A stretch of DNA of 52,118 bases from Comamonadaceae bacterium (GTDB lineage: Bacteria > Pseudomonadota > Gammaproteobacteria > Burkholderiales > Burkholderiaceae_C): the NCBI GenBank assembly GCA_947445115.1, contig CANFCG010000016.1:1-52118 (forward strand), written 5' to 3'. Each line of letters starts with the position of its first letter. Position 1 is the stretch's first letter. A model generated the notes under the pieces. It did not search any database. It was not told the DNA's origin and was given only the letters and a program-made list of their open reading frames with translations. Made by a program: the position numbers and the translations under genes. Positions 33,510-44,239 of the stretch are shown piece by piece.

Positions 33510-33545
33510 GATGAAAGAGCCTCTCGTAACAACAAAATAAAGGGG

Positions 33546-33638
33546 TGGTGCCTGAGACCGGAATCGAACCGGTACGCCCGCTATGAACGAAGCGGCGGAT
33601 TTTAAGTCCGCTGTGTCTACCAATTTCACCACTCAGGC
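33546..33638 (-). tRNA. tRNA-Leu (UAA)
   Basis: Reads on the minus strand with acceptor stem GCCTGAG / CTCAGGC and encoded CCA. The anticodon stem GCGGA / TCCGC holds the loop CTTAAAA, giving anticodon TAA. At 93 bases it has a long variable arm (stem CGCT / AGCG plus extra bases), as in class II tRNAs, slightly longer than usual. Confidence 0.93.
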
Positions 33639-33651
33639 ACGCGTTTTTATT

Positions 33652-34263
33652 TTAGCCTCTACTCGGCACTTCCTCGGCACTAATCGTCCAATTTAGTGGC
33701 CATGTGCCGGATAAATAATTTTGCAACCACAGCACACAGGTCAAAGTTTTGGAGTCGGTGATGCTGCCATCCCTGCTCCAGCCCAATACCTGCGAGGGCT
33801 GCGCGGCAAATACGTCTAAAAACTCTTCCTCGTCAAGCTTGCGCTCGCCATTAATTAAACCTTTGGCAAAGTAGATATGAATGACTTCATTGGTATAGCC
33901 AATCGCGAGGTGCATTTTGCCTGCATAGGCCCATGCCGTAGCTGTGTAGCCAGTTTCCTCTAAAAGCTCACGCTTTCCGCAGGCCAGCGGTGATTCGCCC
34001 GCATCCAGCTTGCCTGCTGGGAACTCAATAAACACTTGGCCTAGCGGATAGCGGTACTGGCGCTCTAGCAAGACATCGCCGTTGTCCAAGATGGGAATGA
34101 TAACGACAGCGCCTGGGTGGACGATGTGTTCTCTGATGGCGGTCTTGCCGTTGGGTAGCTGCACGACGTCGTGCTTGACACGCAGAAAATCGCCTTGGTA
34201 CGCCAGTGTGCTGCTGATGGTGGACTCGACTAGATGCGCTTCGTCTTGCAATGTGTGACTCAT
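33652..34263 (-). CDS. NUDIX hydrolase, ADP-ribose pyrophosphatase-like
   Basis: A 203-residue enzyme with a perfect Nudix box: G-KLDAG-E, seven residues, then RELLEETGY (about 105-127). The pattern EHIVHPGAVVIIPILDNG before it and GYTNEVIHIYFAKGL after it match the ADP-ribose / GDP-mannose pyrophosphatase branch (NudF/YffH). It overlaps the DUF2818 gene by four bases at the end of the nuo operon, so it is probably co-transcribed. Hydrolysis of ADP-ribose is the likely reaction. Confidence 0.9.
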   Translation of the reverse strand: MSHTLQDEAHLVESTISSTLAYQGDFLRVKHDVVQLPNGKTAIREHIVHPGAVVIIPILDNGDVLLERQYRYPLGQVFIEFPAGKLDAGESPLACGKRELLEETGYTATAWAYAGKMHLAIGYTNEVIHIYFAKGLINGERKLDEEEFLDVFAAQPSQVLGWSRDGSITDSKTLTCVLWLQNYLSGTWPLNWTISAEEVPSRG

Positions 34264-34544
34264 TTGTGGCGCAGCAGATAGCGATAGACAAAGCTTGGGA
34301 ACGCAAAGGTCACAAACAGCGCAAAGGTGATGGCGTAAAACTCCCAGCCTTGGCCTGTGGTTTTACCTAAAGACGATTCAATCGTAAAACCGATGCCACC
34401 CACACAAAAGTAAGCTGCGATTAGTAAAACAAGCCTAAAAGCCAAGCCCAGTCGGTGTTTGCCCAGTGTCGAAATAAGAAATGGCAGATTGGCGGCCACA
34501 AAAGCGAGGCCAATCACCCAATAAACATAACCCGTTTGTGACAC
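34260..34544 (-). CDS. DUF2818-type inner-membrane protein
   Basis: A 94-residue protein with three predicted membrane helices (about 5-25, 33-52 and 68-88). It directly follows nuoN with no gap and precedes the NUDIX gene. This position is conserved in Burkholderiales, where the protein is annotated as DUF2818. A role in complex I assembly is possible but unproved. Confidence 0.85.
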   Translation of the reverse strand: MSQTGYVYWVIGLAFVAANLPFLISTLGKHRLGLAFRLVLLIAAYFCVGGIGFTIESSLGKTTGQGWEFYAITFALFVTFAFPSFVYRYLLRHK

Positions 34545-36053
34545 TTAATTCTTTAGCATGGCGGTGATCGCGCCAAGGCATAAATCCATTAATCCGCTAG
34601 GCAATAAGCCAAGTACGAAGAGTAGAGCAGCGTTAAGTCCCAGCACCACGCTCACATCTTTGGCGGGCGTAATCGCGGCAGTCTGGGTTGGATTGTCAAA
34701 GTACATGACTTTGACGACGCGTAAATAGTAGAACGCTCCAACGAGTGACATCACGACAGCAAAGATAGCAAGACCAATCAGTACGGGGTTTCCCGTCGTA
34801 ATGAGCGCTTGCAGCACGGATAGCTTAGCGTAAAAACCAACGAGTGGCGGGATGCCCGCCAACGAGAATAAGCAGGTTGCCAAAATGCCCGCGTAGAGAG
34901 GGCTGCGCTGGTTTAGACCAGCCAGATCGTTGATCTCTTCGCTCTCAAAGCCTTCGCGAGTCAATGTCAACATCACACCGAATGTCGCCAAAGTTGTCAA
35001 AACGTAAGTGGTGATGTAGAACATGGACGCGCTGTAGGCATTAGCTGCCCCCGCCACGTTTTTATCGACCACGCCAGACATTAAGCCCAAGAGAACAAAG
35101 CCCATTTGCGCAATGGTGGAGAAGGCCAGCATGCGCTTCAAATTAGTTTGTGCAATCGCGGCAAAGTTACCCACGACCAATGACGCAATAGAAAGCAGCA
35201 TTAGCATTTGCTGCCAATCGACAGCCAGCGGCAGCAGGCCTTCAACCAACAAGCGAATCACGATGGCGAATGCAGCCAGCTTAGGTGCTCCGCCAATCAT
35301 CAGCGTAATGGCTGTCGGTGCGCCGTGGTATACATCGGGCACCCACATGTGGAAAGGCACCACGCCTAGTTTGAAGGCCAAGCCCGCCACGATAAAGACG
35401 AGTCCAAAAATCAGTAATTGATGTTCTAGGTTGCCTGTTGAGACAGCTTTAAAGATAGCGGAGAGTTCTAGCGAGCCTGTCGCGCCATAAATCATGGAGA
35501 GGCCGTAGAGTAGGAAGCCGCTTGCCAAGGCGCCAAGCACAAAATACTTCATCGCCGCTTCGGTGGCTTGCGCGTTATCGCGGCGTAGCGCTACCAGCGC
35601 ATAGCTAGAGAGTGTGAGTAGTTCTAGGCCGAGATAAATAACGAGTAAATGATTGCCGTCAATCATGACGTACATGCCGAGTAGCGAGAAGAGCGAGAGG
35701 GTGAAAAACTCACCGCCCACGCCATCTTTGGCAGCCGTGGATCCCAGCATGCCGCGCACCTGTGCGTACGGACGACCATAGACCAGCGTGACCGCTGTGG
35801 CGAGCGTAGCAAAGCACTTGAGCCAATTGCCCATAGGGTCGCTGACCACCATGCGGTCGAATCCGTACAGCGTGCCTGAACCCGCAGCGTGTACGAGGGA
35901 GAAGGCCAGCAAGCCAAGCGTAGCAAGGCTTAGCACGTAGGTGGTCGTGCGACTGGCGGATTTCACGCCCAAGTCCACCATCGCAATGACGCAGATGGCG
36001 ACAAGCAAAATCATCTCTGGTGAGACGGCAATCCAACTGAATTTATCAATCAT
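34545..36053 (-). CDS. nuoN: NADH-quinone oxidoreductase subunit N
   Basis: A 502-residue antiporter-like proton-pumping membrane subunit of complex I, with about 14 helices. Landmarks are YLGLELLTLSSYALVALRR (conserved Glu), the broken-helix region FKLGVVPFHMWVPDVYHGAP and the later NLKRMLAFSTIAQMGF. It is the last core nuo gene of the operon. Confidence 0.98.
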   Translation of the reverse strand: MIDKFSWIAVSPEMILLVAICVIAMVDLGVKSASRTTTYVLSLATLGLLAFSLVHAAGSGTLYGFDRMVVSDPMGNWLKCFATLATAVTLVYGRPYAQVRGMLGSTAAKDGVGGEFFTLSLFSLLGMYVMIDGNHLLVIYLGLELLTLSSYALVALRRDNAQATEAAMKYFVLGALASGFLLYGLSMIYGATGSLELSAIFKAVSTGNLEHQLLIFGLVFIVAGLAFKLGVVPFHMWVPDVYHGAPTAITLMIGGAPKLAAFAIVIRLLVEGLLPLAVDWQQMLMLLSIASLVVGNFAAIAQTNLKRMLAFSTIAQMGFVLLGLMSGVVDKNVAGAANAYSASMFYITTYVLTTLATFGVMLTLTREGFESEEINDLAGLNQRSPLYAGILATCLFSLAGIPPLVGFYAKLSVLQALITTGNPVLIGLAIFAVVMSLVGAFYYLRVVKVMYFDNPTQTAAITPAKDVSVVLGLNAALLFVLGLLPSGLMDLCLGAITAMLKN

Positions 36054-36068
36054 GGCTTTAGTCGTTTC

Positions 36069-37553
36069 TTATTTCAGTTTAGTGGTGGCAATGTGCTTGA
36101 GCAAATCGGTCACCGAGGTATCCATGATCTGCGTAAACGGCAGCGGATACACACCCATGTAAAGCACGGCAGCGGCGAGCAAACTCATTACCAAAAACTC
36201 ACGCGAGTTAATGTCGTTCAGTTCTTTGACGTGGTCATTGCCAACCGGGCCAAGATAGACGCGCTTGAACATCCAAAGCGTATAAGCCGCGCCAAAGATG
36301 AGGGCAGTCGCCGCAGCCATACCAATCCAGAAGTTAGCTTTAACAGCCGCGAGGATGACCATCCACTCGCCCACAAAGCCCGCTGTGGCTGGCAGTCCGC
36401 AGTTCGCCATCGCAAAGAGTAGAGCGAACGCTGTGAACTTGGGCATGGAGTGAATTACACCGCCGTAGTCCGCAATTTGGCGCGAGTGCATACGGTCGTA
36501 AAGCACGCCAATGCCAAGGAACATCGCGCCTGAGACGAAGCCGTGAGCAATCATTTGGACTAAGCCGCCTGCCATGCCAAGATCACTAAAAATAAAGAAG
36601 CCTAGCGTGACAAAGCCCATATGCGCTACGGATGAATACGCCACTAGCTTTTTCATGTCTTGCTGCACCATGGCAACCAGACCGACGTAAATCACAGCGA
36701 TGAGTGATAGCGTGACGATGAGCCAAGCCCATTCGTGCGCTGCGTCAGGGGCAATCGGCATGGAGAAACGCAGGAAGCCGTACGCGCCCAGCTTGAGCAT
36801 GATGGCAGCCAGCACGGCAGAGCCGCCTGTCGGTGCTTCCACGTGAACGTCTGGCAACCAAGTATGAACAGGCCACATCGGTACTTTGACGGCAAAGGCT
36901 GAGAAGAACGCAAAAAAGATCAGCGTTTGCTCTTTCATCGTCAAAGGCAATTTGTGCCACGTGAGGATGTCAAAACTATTGCCAGCGGCGTTGTAGAGAT
37001 AAATCAGCGCAATCAAGGTCAGCAAAGAACCCAGCAGCGTATAGAGGAAAAACTTAAACGCGGCGTAGATTTTGTTAGCGCCACCCCACACGCCAATGAT
37101 GAGGTACATCGGGATCAAGGTTGCCTCAAAGAACACGTAGAACAGCATGCCGTCTAGCGCACAAAAAACGCCAATCATCAGACCCGACAAAATCAAAAAG
37201 GCCGCCATGTATTGATTGACGCGCTCGGTAATCGATTCCCAACTGGCAATGACCACGATCACCGTGATGAAGGCTGTGAGCGGCACAAACCAAAATGAAA
37301 TGCCGTCAATGCCTAAGTGGTAGTTGACGTTGAATCTGGCGATCCACGAAGCCTTTTCGACGAACTGCATGGCTGAGGTGCCTAGCTTGAACCCGTCATA
37401 GATTGGCAAGGTGATTAACAGGCCGATGAGTGCGCCAATCAGTGCAATCCAGCGAACAGCTTTAGCTTGATCGTCACGACCAAAAGCCAGCAAGAAAACG
37501 CCAAATGCGATCGGAATCCAAATAGCGAGAGAGAGAAAAGGAGTGGTGTTCAT
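36069..37553 (-). CDS. nuoM: NADH-quinone oxidoreductase subunit M
   Basis: A 494-residue antiporter-like membrane subunit. Landmarks are FFEATLIPMYLIIGVWGG (conserved Glu), VPMWPVHTWLPDVHVEAPTG (Lys/His region) and DMKKLVAYSSVAHMGFV. It overlaps nuoL by one base and is followed by nuoN after 15 bases. Confidence 0.98.
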   Translation of the reverse strand: MNTTPFLSLAIWIPIAFGVFLLAFGRDDQAKAVRWIALIGALIGLLITLPIYDGFKLGTSAMQFVEKASWIARFNVNYHLGIDGISFWFVPLTAFITVIVVIASWESITERVNQYMAAFLILSGLMIGVFCALDGMLFYVFFEATLIPMYLIIGVWGGANKIYAAFKFFLYTLLGSLLTLIALIYLYNAAGNSFDILTWHKLPLTMKEQTLIFFAFFSAFAVKVPMWPVHTWLPDVHVEAPTGGSAVLAAIMLKLGAYGFLRFSMPIAPDAAHEWAWLIVTLSLIAVIYVGLVAMVQQDMKKLVAYSSVAHMGFVTLGFFIFSDLGMAGGLVQMIAHGFVSGAMFLGIGVLYDRMHSRQIADYGGVIHSMPKFTAFALLFAMANCGLPATAGFVGEWMVILAAVKANFWIGMAAATALIFGAAYTLWMFKRVYLGPVGNDHVKELNDINSREFLVMSLLAAAVLYMGVYPLPFTQIMDTSVTDLLKHIATTKLK

Positions 37554-39589
37554 TATTTAGCCATCCACACAAAATAAGTCATGAGCACAAATATGCCCAC
37601 AATCATGGACAGTGCATAGTGATAGAGATAGCCCGTTTGCAGGCGACGAACGATGCCAGAGAAGCAGGCAACTAGCTTCCAAGAGCCATTCACCAAACCG
37701 CCATCGATGATTTTTTGATCGCCTTGCTTCCAAAGACCCGTACCCAGCCAACGTGCGCCGCGTGCCAGTACGTTTTCGTTGAACCAATCTAAGTAGTACT
37801 TGTTTTCTAAGAGCTTGTAGATGGGCTCAACTCGTGCTTTGATTTTTCCTGGCAACACCGTATTCAGCATGTACATGTAATACGCCAACGCCACGCCAGC
37901 AAAGGCGAGCCAGAAGGGTAGCGAGGTGAAGGCATGGATTGCCATTTGCGAAGCACCGTGGAAATCCTCTGCCAATTCTTTCATGGCGGGATGCACTGCT
38001 TCATTTACAAAAATCGCGTCTTTGAAAAAATCGCCAAACAGCATGGGAGAGATGGCGAGGAAGCCAATCACGACCGATGGAATAGCGAGCAGCACCAGCG
38101 GTGTTGTCACCACCCATGGACTCTCATGCGGCTTGTCCGAATGGCCATGATCGCCGTGTGCGTCATGATGCGCATCGTGATGATCGTCATGGTGGGCGTC
38201 AGGATTTTGGTCAAAACGCTCTTTACCGTGGAAGACCAAGAAGTACATGCGGAATGAGTAGAAAGCCGTCACGAACACACCGGCCAGCACAGCGAAGTTA
38301 GCAAACCCATGCCCCCACAGGTGGCTGAAATGCACGGCCTCGATGATCGAATCTTTCGAGTAGAAGCCTGCAAAGAAAGGTGTGCCAATCAAAGCCAATG
38401 AACCGAGCAGGGATGTGATCCACGTAATTGGCATGTATTTGCGCAGACCGCCCATCCAGCGGATGTCTTGGTTGTGATGGCAGCCCATGATGACCGAGCC
38501 CGCGCCAAGGAACAATAAAGCTTTGAAGAAGGCGTGCGTCATCAAATGGAACACGGCAACAGAATAGGCCGATGCGCCAAGCGCCACGGTCATGTAACCC
38601 AGCTGCGAGAGTGTGGAGTAAGCCACAACGCGCTTGATGTCGTTTTGGATGATGCCCAAAAACCCCATGAAGAGGGCAGTGATCGAACCAATCACCATGA
38701 TGAAGGAGAGCGCAGTATCGGACAGTTCAAACAACGGCGACATACGTGCCACCATAAAGATGCCCGCCGTCACCATGGTCGCTGCATGAATCAAAGCGGA
38801 AATAGGCGTTGGGCCTTCCATCGAATCAGGCAACCACACGTGGAGTGGGAACTGCGCCGACTTACCCATCGCGCCGATGAAGAGACAAATACAAATCACA
38901 GTGACCAGCATCCAGTCGGTGCCAGGTAAGGAGAGTTTTGCTAGCTCTGACGACTTGCCAAATACTTCTGCGTAGTTGAGTGAACCTGTGAAGGCAACGA
39001 TCAATCCAATCCCAAGGATGAAACCAAAGTCCCCCACGCGGTTGACTAAAAAGGCTTTCATGTTGGCAAAAATGGCGGTGGGTTTATTGAACCAAAAACC
39101 AATCAAGAGATACGACACCAAGCCCACGGCTTCCCAGCCAAAAAAGAGCTGGAGTAAGTTGTTGCTCATCACCAGCATCAGCATGGCGAAGGTAAAGAGC
39201 GAGATGTATGCAAAGAAGCGGTTGTAGCCTTCGTCCTCGTCCATGTAGCCAATGGTGTAGATGTGCACCATCAGCGAGACGAAGGTGACCACGCACATCA
39301 TCATGGCGGTGAGTCCATCAACTAAGAAGCCAACTTCCATCTTCAAGTTGCCCACCACCATCCACTGGTAAATCGTGGCGTTGAAGCGGGCACCATCCAC
39401 CACTTGACGCAGCACCATGGCTGAGAGCACAAAAGACAGCAGCACGCCCAAAACTGTGATGGTGTGCGAGAGTCGTTTACCGAGCCAATTGCCACCCAGT
39501 TTGGTGCCCCAAACGCCGGTCAAAATAGCGCCGACTAAGGGCGCGAACGCAATGGTTAGCAGCGTCGATACAGATAGGGTTTGATTCAT
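37553..39589 (-). CDS. nuoL: NADH-quinone oxidoreductase subunit L
   Basis: A 678-residue antiporter-like subunit with the long lateral helix at its C-terminus. Landmarks are FFGWEAVGLVSYLLIGFWF (Glu), SAQFPLHVWLPDSMEGPTP and DIKRVVAYSTLSQLGYM. Between helices in the C-terminal half is a low-complexity loop (about 478-505) rich in His and Asp (DAHHDDHHDAHHDAHGDHGH), a possible metal-binding or charge-shielding segment. It overlaps nuoM by one base. Confidence 0.98.
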   Translation of the reverse strand: MNQTLSVSTLLTIAFAPLVGAILTGVWGTKLGGNWLGKRLSHTITVLGVLLSFVLSAMVLRQVVDGARFNATIYQWMVVGNLKMEVGFLVDGLTAMMMCVVTFVSLMVHIYTIGYMDEDEGYNRFFAYISLFTFAMLMLVMSNNLLQLFFGWEAVGLVSYLLIGFWFNKPTAIFANMKAFLVNRVGDFGFILGIGLIVAFTGSLNYAEVFGKSSELAKLSLPGTDWMLVTVICICLFIGAMGKSAQFPLHVWLPDSMEGPTPISALIHAATMVTAGIFMVARMSPLFELSDTALSFIMVIGSITALFMGFLGIIQNDIKRVVAYSTLSQLGYMTVALGASAYSVAVFHLMTHAFFKALLFLGAGSVIMGCHHNQDIRWMGGLRKYMPITWITSLLGSLALIGTPFFAGFYSKDSIIEAVHFSHLWGHGFANFAVLAGVFVTAFYSFRMYFLVFHGKERFDQNPDAHHDDHHDAHHDAHGDHGHSDKPHESPWVVTTPLVLLAIPSVVIGFLAISPMLFGDFFKDAIFVNEAVHPAMKELAEDFHGASQMAIHAFTSLPFWLAFAGVALAYYMYMLNTVLPGKIKARVEPIYKLLENKYYLDWFNENVLARGARWLGTGLWKQGDQKIIDGGLVNGSWKLVACFSGIVRRLQTGYLYHYALSMIVGIFVLMTYFVWMAK

Positions 39590-39595
39590 GTTCCC

Positions 39596-39913
39596 TTAAC
39601 CCTTCAAGGTGTTGAGCTCTTCGACGCTAATGCTGTTCTTGTTACGGAACAAGAGCACCAAAATCGCCAGGCCGATGGCAGACTCGGCTGCGGCAACGGT
39701 CAGGATGAAGAAGACAAAAATTTGTCCGTGCATATCGCCCAAATAATGAGAGAAAGCGACAAAGTTCATATTGACCGCCAGCAGCATCAGCTCAATGGCC
39801 ATTAGCAAAACGATGAGGTTGCGGCGATTTAAAAAGATGCCTACGATGGACATTGCAAACAAGAGGGCGCCTAGGCTTAGATAGTGGCTCAGCGTGACGG
39901 CCGGGATATTCAT
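39596..39913 (-). CDS. nuoK: NADH-quinone oxidoreductase subunit K
   Basis: A 105-residue membrane subunit with three helices. The conserved glutamates are in [15 protein letters not shown] and [11 protein letters not shown]. It overlaps nuoJ by four bases, so the two are translationally coupled. Confidence 0.97.
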   Translation of the reverse strand: MNIPAVTLSHYLSLGALLFAMSIVGIFLNRRNLIVLLMAIELMLLAVNMNFVAFSHYLGDMHGQIFVFFILTVAAAESAIGLAILVLLFRNKNSISVEELNTLKG

Positions 39914-40530
39914 ACGGATGCCTCCATCTTGATAATTTCCATACGGTCTTTGGCTTTCACTTTAATTTGATCGTGCGGTGACACATGCTTGCTGTCCTTG
40001 CGTCCGCGCAGCGTGAGGGCAATGGCTGCAACGATGGCGACCAGCAAAATCACAGCGGCAATTTGCACGGGATAGAGGTACTGCGTATAGAGTAACTTGC
40101 CCAGCTCTTTGGTGTTGGAATATTGTCCAATCGCCTGACCTGCAGCTTGTACAGCCGAAGTCGCCATTTGTGTGGGTTCAGCTTTGCGCACATTGCCCAT
40201 GATGACCCAAATCATCTCCAGCGCAATCACCACGCCAATGGTCGCGGCCAGCGGAAAGTGCCGCCAAAAGCCGTCACGCACCTTGTCCATGTTGATGTCC
40301 AGCATCATCACAACAAACAGGAAAAGCACCATCACTGCGCCAACGTAAACGAGGACGAGTGCAATGGCTAAAAACTCAGCTTTAAGCAGCATCCAAATGG
40401 CGGATGCTTGAAAAAACGCCAGTACTAAAAACAGTGCGGCGTGTACGGGGTTCTTGGCGGTGATGACGCGAAACGACGCGAACAGCAATACTGCCGAGAA
40501 GAAGTAAAAAAATCCAGTTTTGATGTCCAT
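39910..40530 (-). CDS. nuoJ: NADH-quinone oxidoreductase subunit J
   Basis: A 206-residue membrane subunit with five helices; the pi-bulge region reads [20 protein letters not shown]. The C-terminal 35 residues are charged and cytoplasmic ([20 protein letters not shown]). It follows nuoI by 22 bases and overlaps nuoK. Confidence 0.97.
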   Translation of the reverse strand: MDIKTGFFYFFSAVLLFASFRVITAKNPVHAALFLVLAFFQASAIWMLLKAEFLAIALVLVYVGAVMVLFLFVVMMLDINMDKVRDGFWRHFPLAATIGVVIALEMIWVIMGNVRKAEPTQMATSAVQAAGQAIGQYSNTKELGKLLYTQYLYPVQIAAVILLVAIVAAIALTLRGRKDSKHVSPHDQIKVKAKDRMEIIKMEASV

Positions 40531-40552
40531 ATGTGTCTGTTCCTAACTGGTC

Positions 40553-41056
40553 TTAGCGGTACTTAGCGTCTTGCGCTTTATTGGCCGCGATTTCGCTTTC
40601 ATAGCGGTCGCCGACGGCGAGCAGCATGTCTTTGGTGAAATACAAATCACCGCGTTTTTCACCGTGGTATTCCAAGATATGCGTCTCGACAATTGAATCG
40701 ACGGGGCAAGATTCTTCACAGAAACCGCAGAAGATGCATTTGGTCAAGTCAATGTCGTAGCGCGAGGTGCGGCGTGAGCCGTCTTCGCGCACTTCAGATT
40801 CAATCGTGATCGCCATAGCAGGGCATACGGCCTCGCACAGTTTGCAGGCGATACAGCGCTCTTCGCCGTTTTCGTAGCGACGCAGAGCGTGCAGGCCACG
40901 GAAACGGGGACTGATGGGGGTTTTTTCTTCGGGAAACTGAACGGTGATCTTGCGACGGAACGCGTGCTTGCCAGTGAGCAGCATGCCCTTGAGCAGCTCC
41001 GTCAGCATGAAGCTGTTTAAGAAGTCTTTGAGTGAAAAATTTGAAACTGTAGTCAT
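40553..41056 (-). CDS. nuoI: NADH-quinone oxidoreductase subunit I
   Basis: A 167-residue peripheral subunit carrying two [4Fe-4S] clusters (N6a, N6b) through [16 protein letters not shown] and [16 protein letters not shown]. It passes electrons from NuoG to NuoB. The N-terminal helix anchors it to the membrane arm. Length and order are normal. Confidence 0.98.
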   Translation of the reverse strand: MTTVSNFSLKDFLNSFMLTELLKGMLLTGKHAFRRKITVQFPEEKTPISPRFRGLHALRRYENGEERCIACKLCEAVCPAMAITIESEVREDGSRRTSRYDIDLTKCIFCGFCEESCPVDSIVETHILEYHGEKRGDLYFTKDMLLAVGDRYESEIAANKAQDAKYR

Positions 41057-41071
41057 GATGTATTTCTCTAC

Positions 41072-42148
41072 TTATTTCCAAATGTTCCAAGAGGTCTGCA
41101 TCCAGCCGCCGACCACGACCAGCCACACCAACGTGACGGGGATAAAAATCTTCCAACCTAAGCGCATGATTTGGTCGTAGCGGAAACGCGGGAATGTCGC
41201 GCGAACCCATAAGAATAGGGTCACGACGCAGAAGGTCTTGAGCCCAAGCCAGATCCAGCCAGGAATAAAAGAGAGTACTTCGATCGGCGCAATCCAGCCG
41301 CCCAAGAACATGATCGCTGTAGTGATCGACACCAACCACATATTGGCGTATTCGGCTAAGAAGAACATGGCAAACGACATGCCCGAGTACTCGACCATGT
41401 GGCCGGCCACGATTTCCGATTCGCCTTCCACCACGTCAAACGGGTGGCGATTGGTTTCTGCGAGGCCAGAGATCACGTAAACGACAAACACAGGCAGCAG
41501 TGGCAGCCAGTTCCAAGACAAAAAGTTCAATCCCATTGCAGCGAATTGACCTTTTGCTTGGCCTGTCACGATGTCGGTCATGTTGAGTGATGCGGAGACC
41601 ATCAGCACAATCACAAAGCAAAAGCCCATCGCAATTTCGTAGCTCACCATTTGCGCCGAAGCACGCAGTGCGCCAAGGAAGGCGTATTTGGAGTTAGATG
41701 CCCAGCCTGCAATGATGACGCCGTAAACCTCAAGCGAGGTAATCGCCATCAGGAACAAGAGACCCGCATTGATGTTCGCCAGCGCCACTTCAGGGCCAAA
41801 CGGAATAACTACCCACGCGGCAAGCGCAGGCATGATGGTCATGATGGGGCCGAGTAAGAAGAGTGCTTTATTGGCCGCCGCTGGCACGATGATTTCTTTG
41901 GTGAGCAGTTTGAGTGCATCGGCAATCGGCTGCAATAGTCCAAACGGACCCACGCGGTTAGGACCAATCCGAATTTGCATCCAGCCAATGGCTTTGCGCT
42001 CCCATAGCGTGAGGTAGGCAACAGACAACAGCAGCGGCACGAGCACAACCACGATTTTGATCAGCGCCCAAATCACTGGCCACACCAGCGTTGCCCACCA
42101 AGTGGTAGTGACAAGATTTAAACCAAAGTTAAAGATAGCGTCAATCAT
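41072..42148 (-). CDS. nuoH: NADH-quinone oxidoreductase subunit H
   Basis: A 358-residue membrane subunit with eight helices forming part of the quinone chamber. Landmarks are [20 protein letters not shown] and the acidic loop [20 protein letters not shown]. The start overlaps the nuoG stop by four bases. Confidence 0.98.
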   Translation of the reverse strand: MIDAIFNFGLNLVTTTWWATLVWPVIWALIKIVVVLVPLLLSVAYLTLWERKAIGWMQIRIGPNRVGPFGLLQPIADALKLLTKEIIVPAAANKALFLLGPIMTIMPALAAWVVIPFGPEVALANINAGLLFLMAITSLEVYGVIIAGWASNSKYAFLGALRASAQMVSYEIAMGFCFVIVLMVSASLNMTDIVTGQAKGQFAAMGLNFLSWNWLPLLPVFVVYVISGLAETNRHPFDVVEGESEIVAGHMVEYSGMSFAMFFLAEYANMWLVSITTAIMFLGGWIAPIEVLSFIPGWIWLGLKTFCVVTLFLWVRATFPRFRYDQIMRLGWKIFIPVTLVWLVVVGGWMQTSWNIWK

Positions 42149-44229
42149 GCTGCGATCTCCAAGTTATCGCAGCTACGGGCATCTGCCGTCAATTGCAGGG
42201 CCGGTGCGCGGCGAACCAAACCGTCGAGTTCATAGATAGATGCCGTGCAAGGCTTGCCAGTTGTGACTTGCGGGGCAGTTACCGTTGTTGTCGCTGCATT
42301 ACTCAATTTGGAGCTATCCAAATTAGCAGCAGCCAGCACTTCTTGCGAAGAATCAAAATCAAAATCAGCCACGCCCAGCATATTGCCTAGGACGCGCAGC
42401 ACTTTCCAAGCAGGACGCGCTTCGCCAAATGGCTTTACCACAGCGTGAAAGCTTTGCGCACGGCCTTCAGCATTCACAAACGTACCGGATGTTTCGGTAA
42501 ACGGTGCGATAGGGAGGAGTACATCAGCGCAATCCAAGTTTGCTTTGAACGCGCTCATGGAGACGACCATTTGCATTTTCGATAGCGCAACCACGCCTGC
42601 TTGTCCAGCAGCCGAATCAAACGCAGGCTCGCAGCCCAAGAGCAGAGCGGCTTTCAGGCCATTGCTCTGGGACGCCAACATCTGCGAGGCATTCAAGCCG
42701 GTAGTGGCGGGCATGGCGCCAACAAGCTGCGCGCCAACCGTATTGGCCGCTTCGGTTAAATAACCCACGACTGCGCCCGTAGCGGCGGCAAGTTGCTGCG
42801 CTAGTGCGAGCAGTTGCGATGCGTTGGCATGATGCGCAGCAGCGTTGCCTAGCAAAATAACTTTTCTGCCAGTAGCGACAGCAGGGCTACCCAGCCACTG
42901 CTGCAAGCGAGTATCCATAAGGCTTGCAGTCCAGTCGCTGCTTGGCGCGATGATGCTGTTGGTGACGTTCATCGCCCAATCACGGTTCGATTCATTGATC
43001 TGCGAGACCTGCGCGCCTTTGCGCACCGCTTGGCGGATGCGTTGTGCAAACAGTGGATGGTCTTTGCGCAGGTTTGAACCCACGACCAACACGCGCTGCA
43101 TGTTGGACAACGATGCAATCGAAGTGCCGAGCCAGCGCACATTCGCGACGGAAGTGTTGTTGAAGTCAGCGCTGCGCAAACGGTAGTCGATATTGTCTGA
43201 GCCCACGCCGCGCATAAGCTGCGAGGCTAAGAACAATTCTTCAACCGTGCTGTGCGGGCTTGCCAATGTTCCGATTGACGATGCGCCGTGGTCAGCCGCG
43301 ATCTGCTTCATGCCATTCGCCACGTACTCCAGCGCCGTCTGCCAATCGACATCTTTCCACTCGCCGCCTTGTTTAATCATGGGTGTGGTCAAACGATCTG
43401 TGCCGTTTAAAGCTTCGTAGCTATAGCGGTCACGATCCGCAATCCAGCACTCGTTCACCGCTTCGTTCTCCAGCGGCACGATGCGCATCACTTTATTATT
43501 TTTGACTTGCACGATCAAGTTCGCGCCAGTCGAATCATGCGGGCTGACGGACTTGCGACGTGACAGCTCCCACGTGCGAGCCGAATAGCGGAACGGCTTA
43601 CTGGTGAGCGCTCCCACAGGGCAAATATCAATCATGTTGCCCGACAGCTCCGAGTCAATGGACTCGCTGCCGTTGTCTTTAATCATGGTGGTGATTTCGG
43701 AATGCTCACCGCGGTGAATCATGCCCAGCTCCATCACGCCAGCCACCTCTTGGCCAAAGCGAACGCAGCGTGTGCAGTGGATGCAGCGTGACATTTCTTC
43801 CATCGACACCAATGGGCCGACATCTTTGTTCGACACCACGCGTTTTTCCTCTTCGTAACGTGACGAAGAGCCACCGTAGCCCACAGCTAAATCTTGCAAT
43901 TGGCACTCGCCGCCTTGGTCGCAAATCGGGCAATCGAGGGGGTGGTTAATCAGTAAAAATTCCATCACTGATTGTTGCGCTTTGATCGCTTTGTCGCTCT
44001 TGGTACGAACAATCATGCCAGGCGCAATGGCGGTCGCGCAAGCAGGCATGGGTTTGGGCATCTTTTCGATGTCAACCAAGCACATGCGGCAGTTAGCCGC
44101 AACAGTTAATTTTTTGTGATAGCAAAAATGCGGAATGTAAGTGCCAGCAGCCTCAGCCGCCGCAATCACCATGCTGCCAGCAGGCGCTTCTACTTTTTGT
44201 CCGTCGAGTTCGAATTCAATCATGCTCAT
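42145..44229 (-). CDS. nuoG: NADH-quinone oxidoreductase subunit G
   Basis: A 694-residue peripheral subunit. The N-terminal part (1-215) holds the [2Fe-2S] cluster N1b ([17 protein letters not shown]), the His-ligated N5 cluster ([18 protein letters not shown]) and N4 (CIHCTRC ... DICPVGAL). The rest is a molybdopterin-oxidoreductase-like domain (about 220-620) without molybdenum. It overlaps nuoH and follows nuoF by ten bases. Confidence 0.98.
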   Translation of the reverse strand: MSMIEFELDGQKVEAPAGSMVIAAAEAAGTYIPHFCYHKKLTVAANCRMCLVDIEKMPKPMPACATAIAPGMIVRTKSDKAIKAQQSVMEFLLINHPLDCPICDQGGECQLQDLAVGYGGSSSRYEEEKRVVSNKDVGPLVSMEEMSRCIHCTRCVRFGQEVAGVMELGMIHRGEHSEITTMIKDNGSESIDSELSGNMIDICPVGALTSKPFRYSARTWELSRRKSVSPHDSTGANLIVQVKNNKVMRIVPLENEAVNECWIADRDRYSYEALNGTDRLTTPMIKQGGEWKDVDWQTALEYVANGMKQIAADHGASSIGTLASPHSTVEELFLASQLMRGVGSDNIDYRLRSADFNNTSVANVRWLGTSIASLSNMQRVLVVGSNLRKDHPLFAQRIRQAVRKGAQVSQINESNRDWAMNVTNSIIAPSSDWTASLMDTRLQQWLGSPAVATGRKVILLGNAAAHHANASQLLALAQQLAAATGAVVGYLTEAANTVGAQLVGAMPATTGLNASQMLASQSNGLKAALLLGCEPAFDSAAGQAGVVALSKMQMVVSMSAFKANLDCADVLLPIAPFTETSGTFVNAEGRAQSFHAVVKPFGEARPAWKVLRVLGNMLGVADFDFDSSQEVLAAANLDSSKLSNAATTTVTAPQVTTGKPCTASIYELDGLVRRAPALQLTADARSCDNLEIAA

Positions 44230-44239
44230 AGTTCAGATC

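Noticed and set aside
33510-33632. N-terminal extension of the acidic protein gene (MVKLVDTADLKSAAS...)
   Set aside because: This peptide is the translation of tRNA-Leu(UAA). The real start is the ATG at 33509.
40800-41339. Open frame overlapping nuoH and nuoI (179 codons)
   Set aside because: It spans two well-established genes in another frame.
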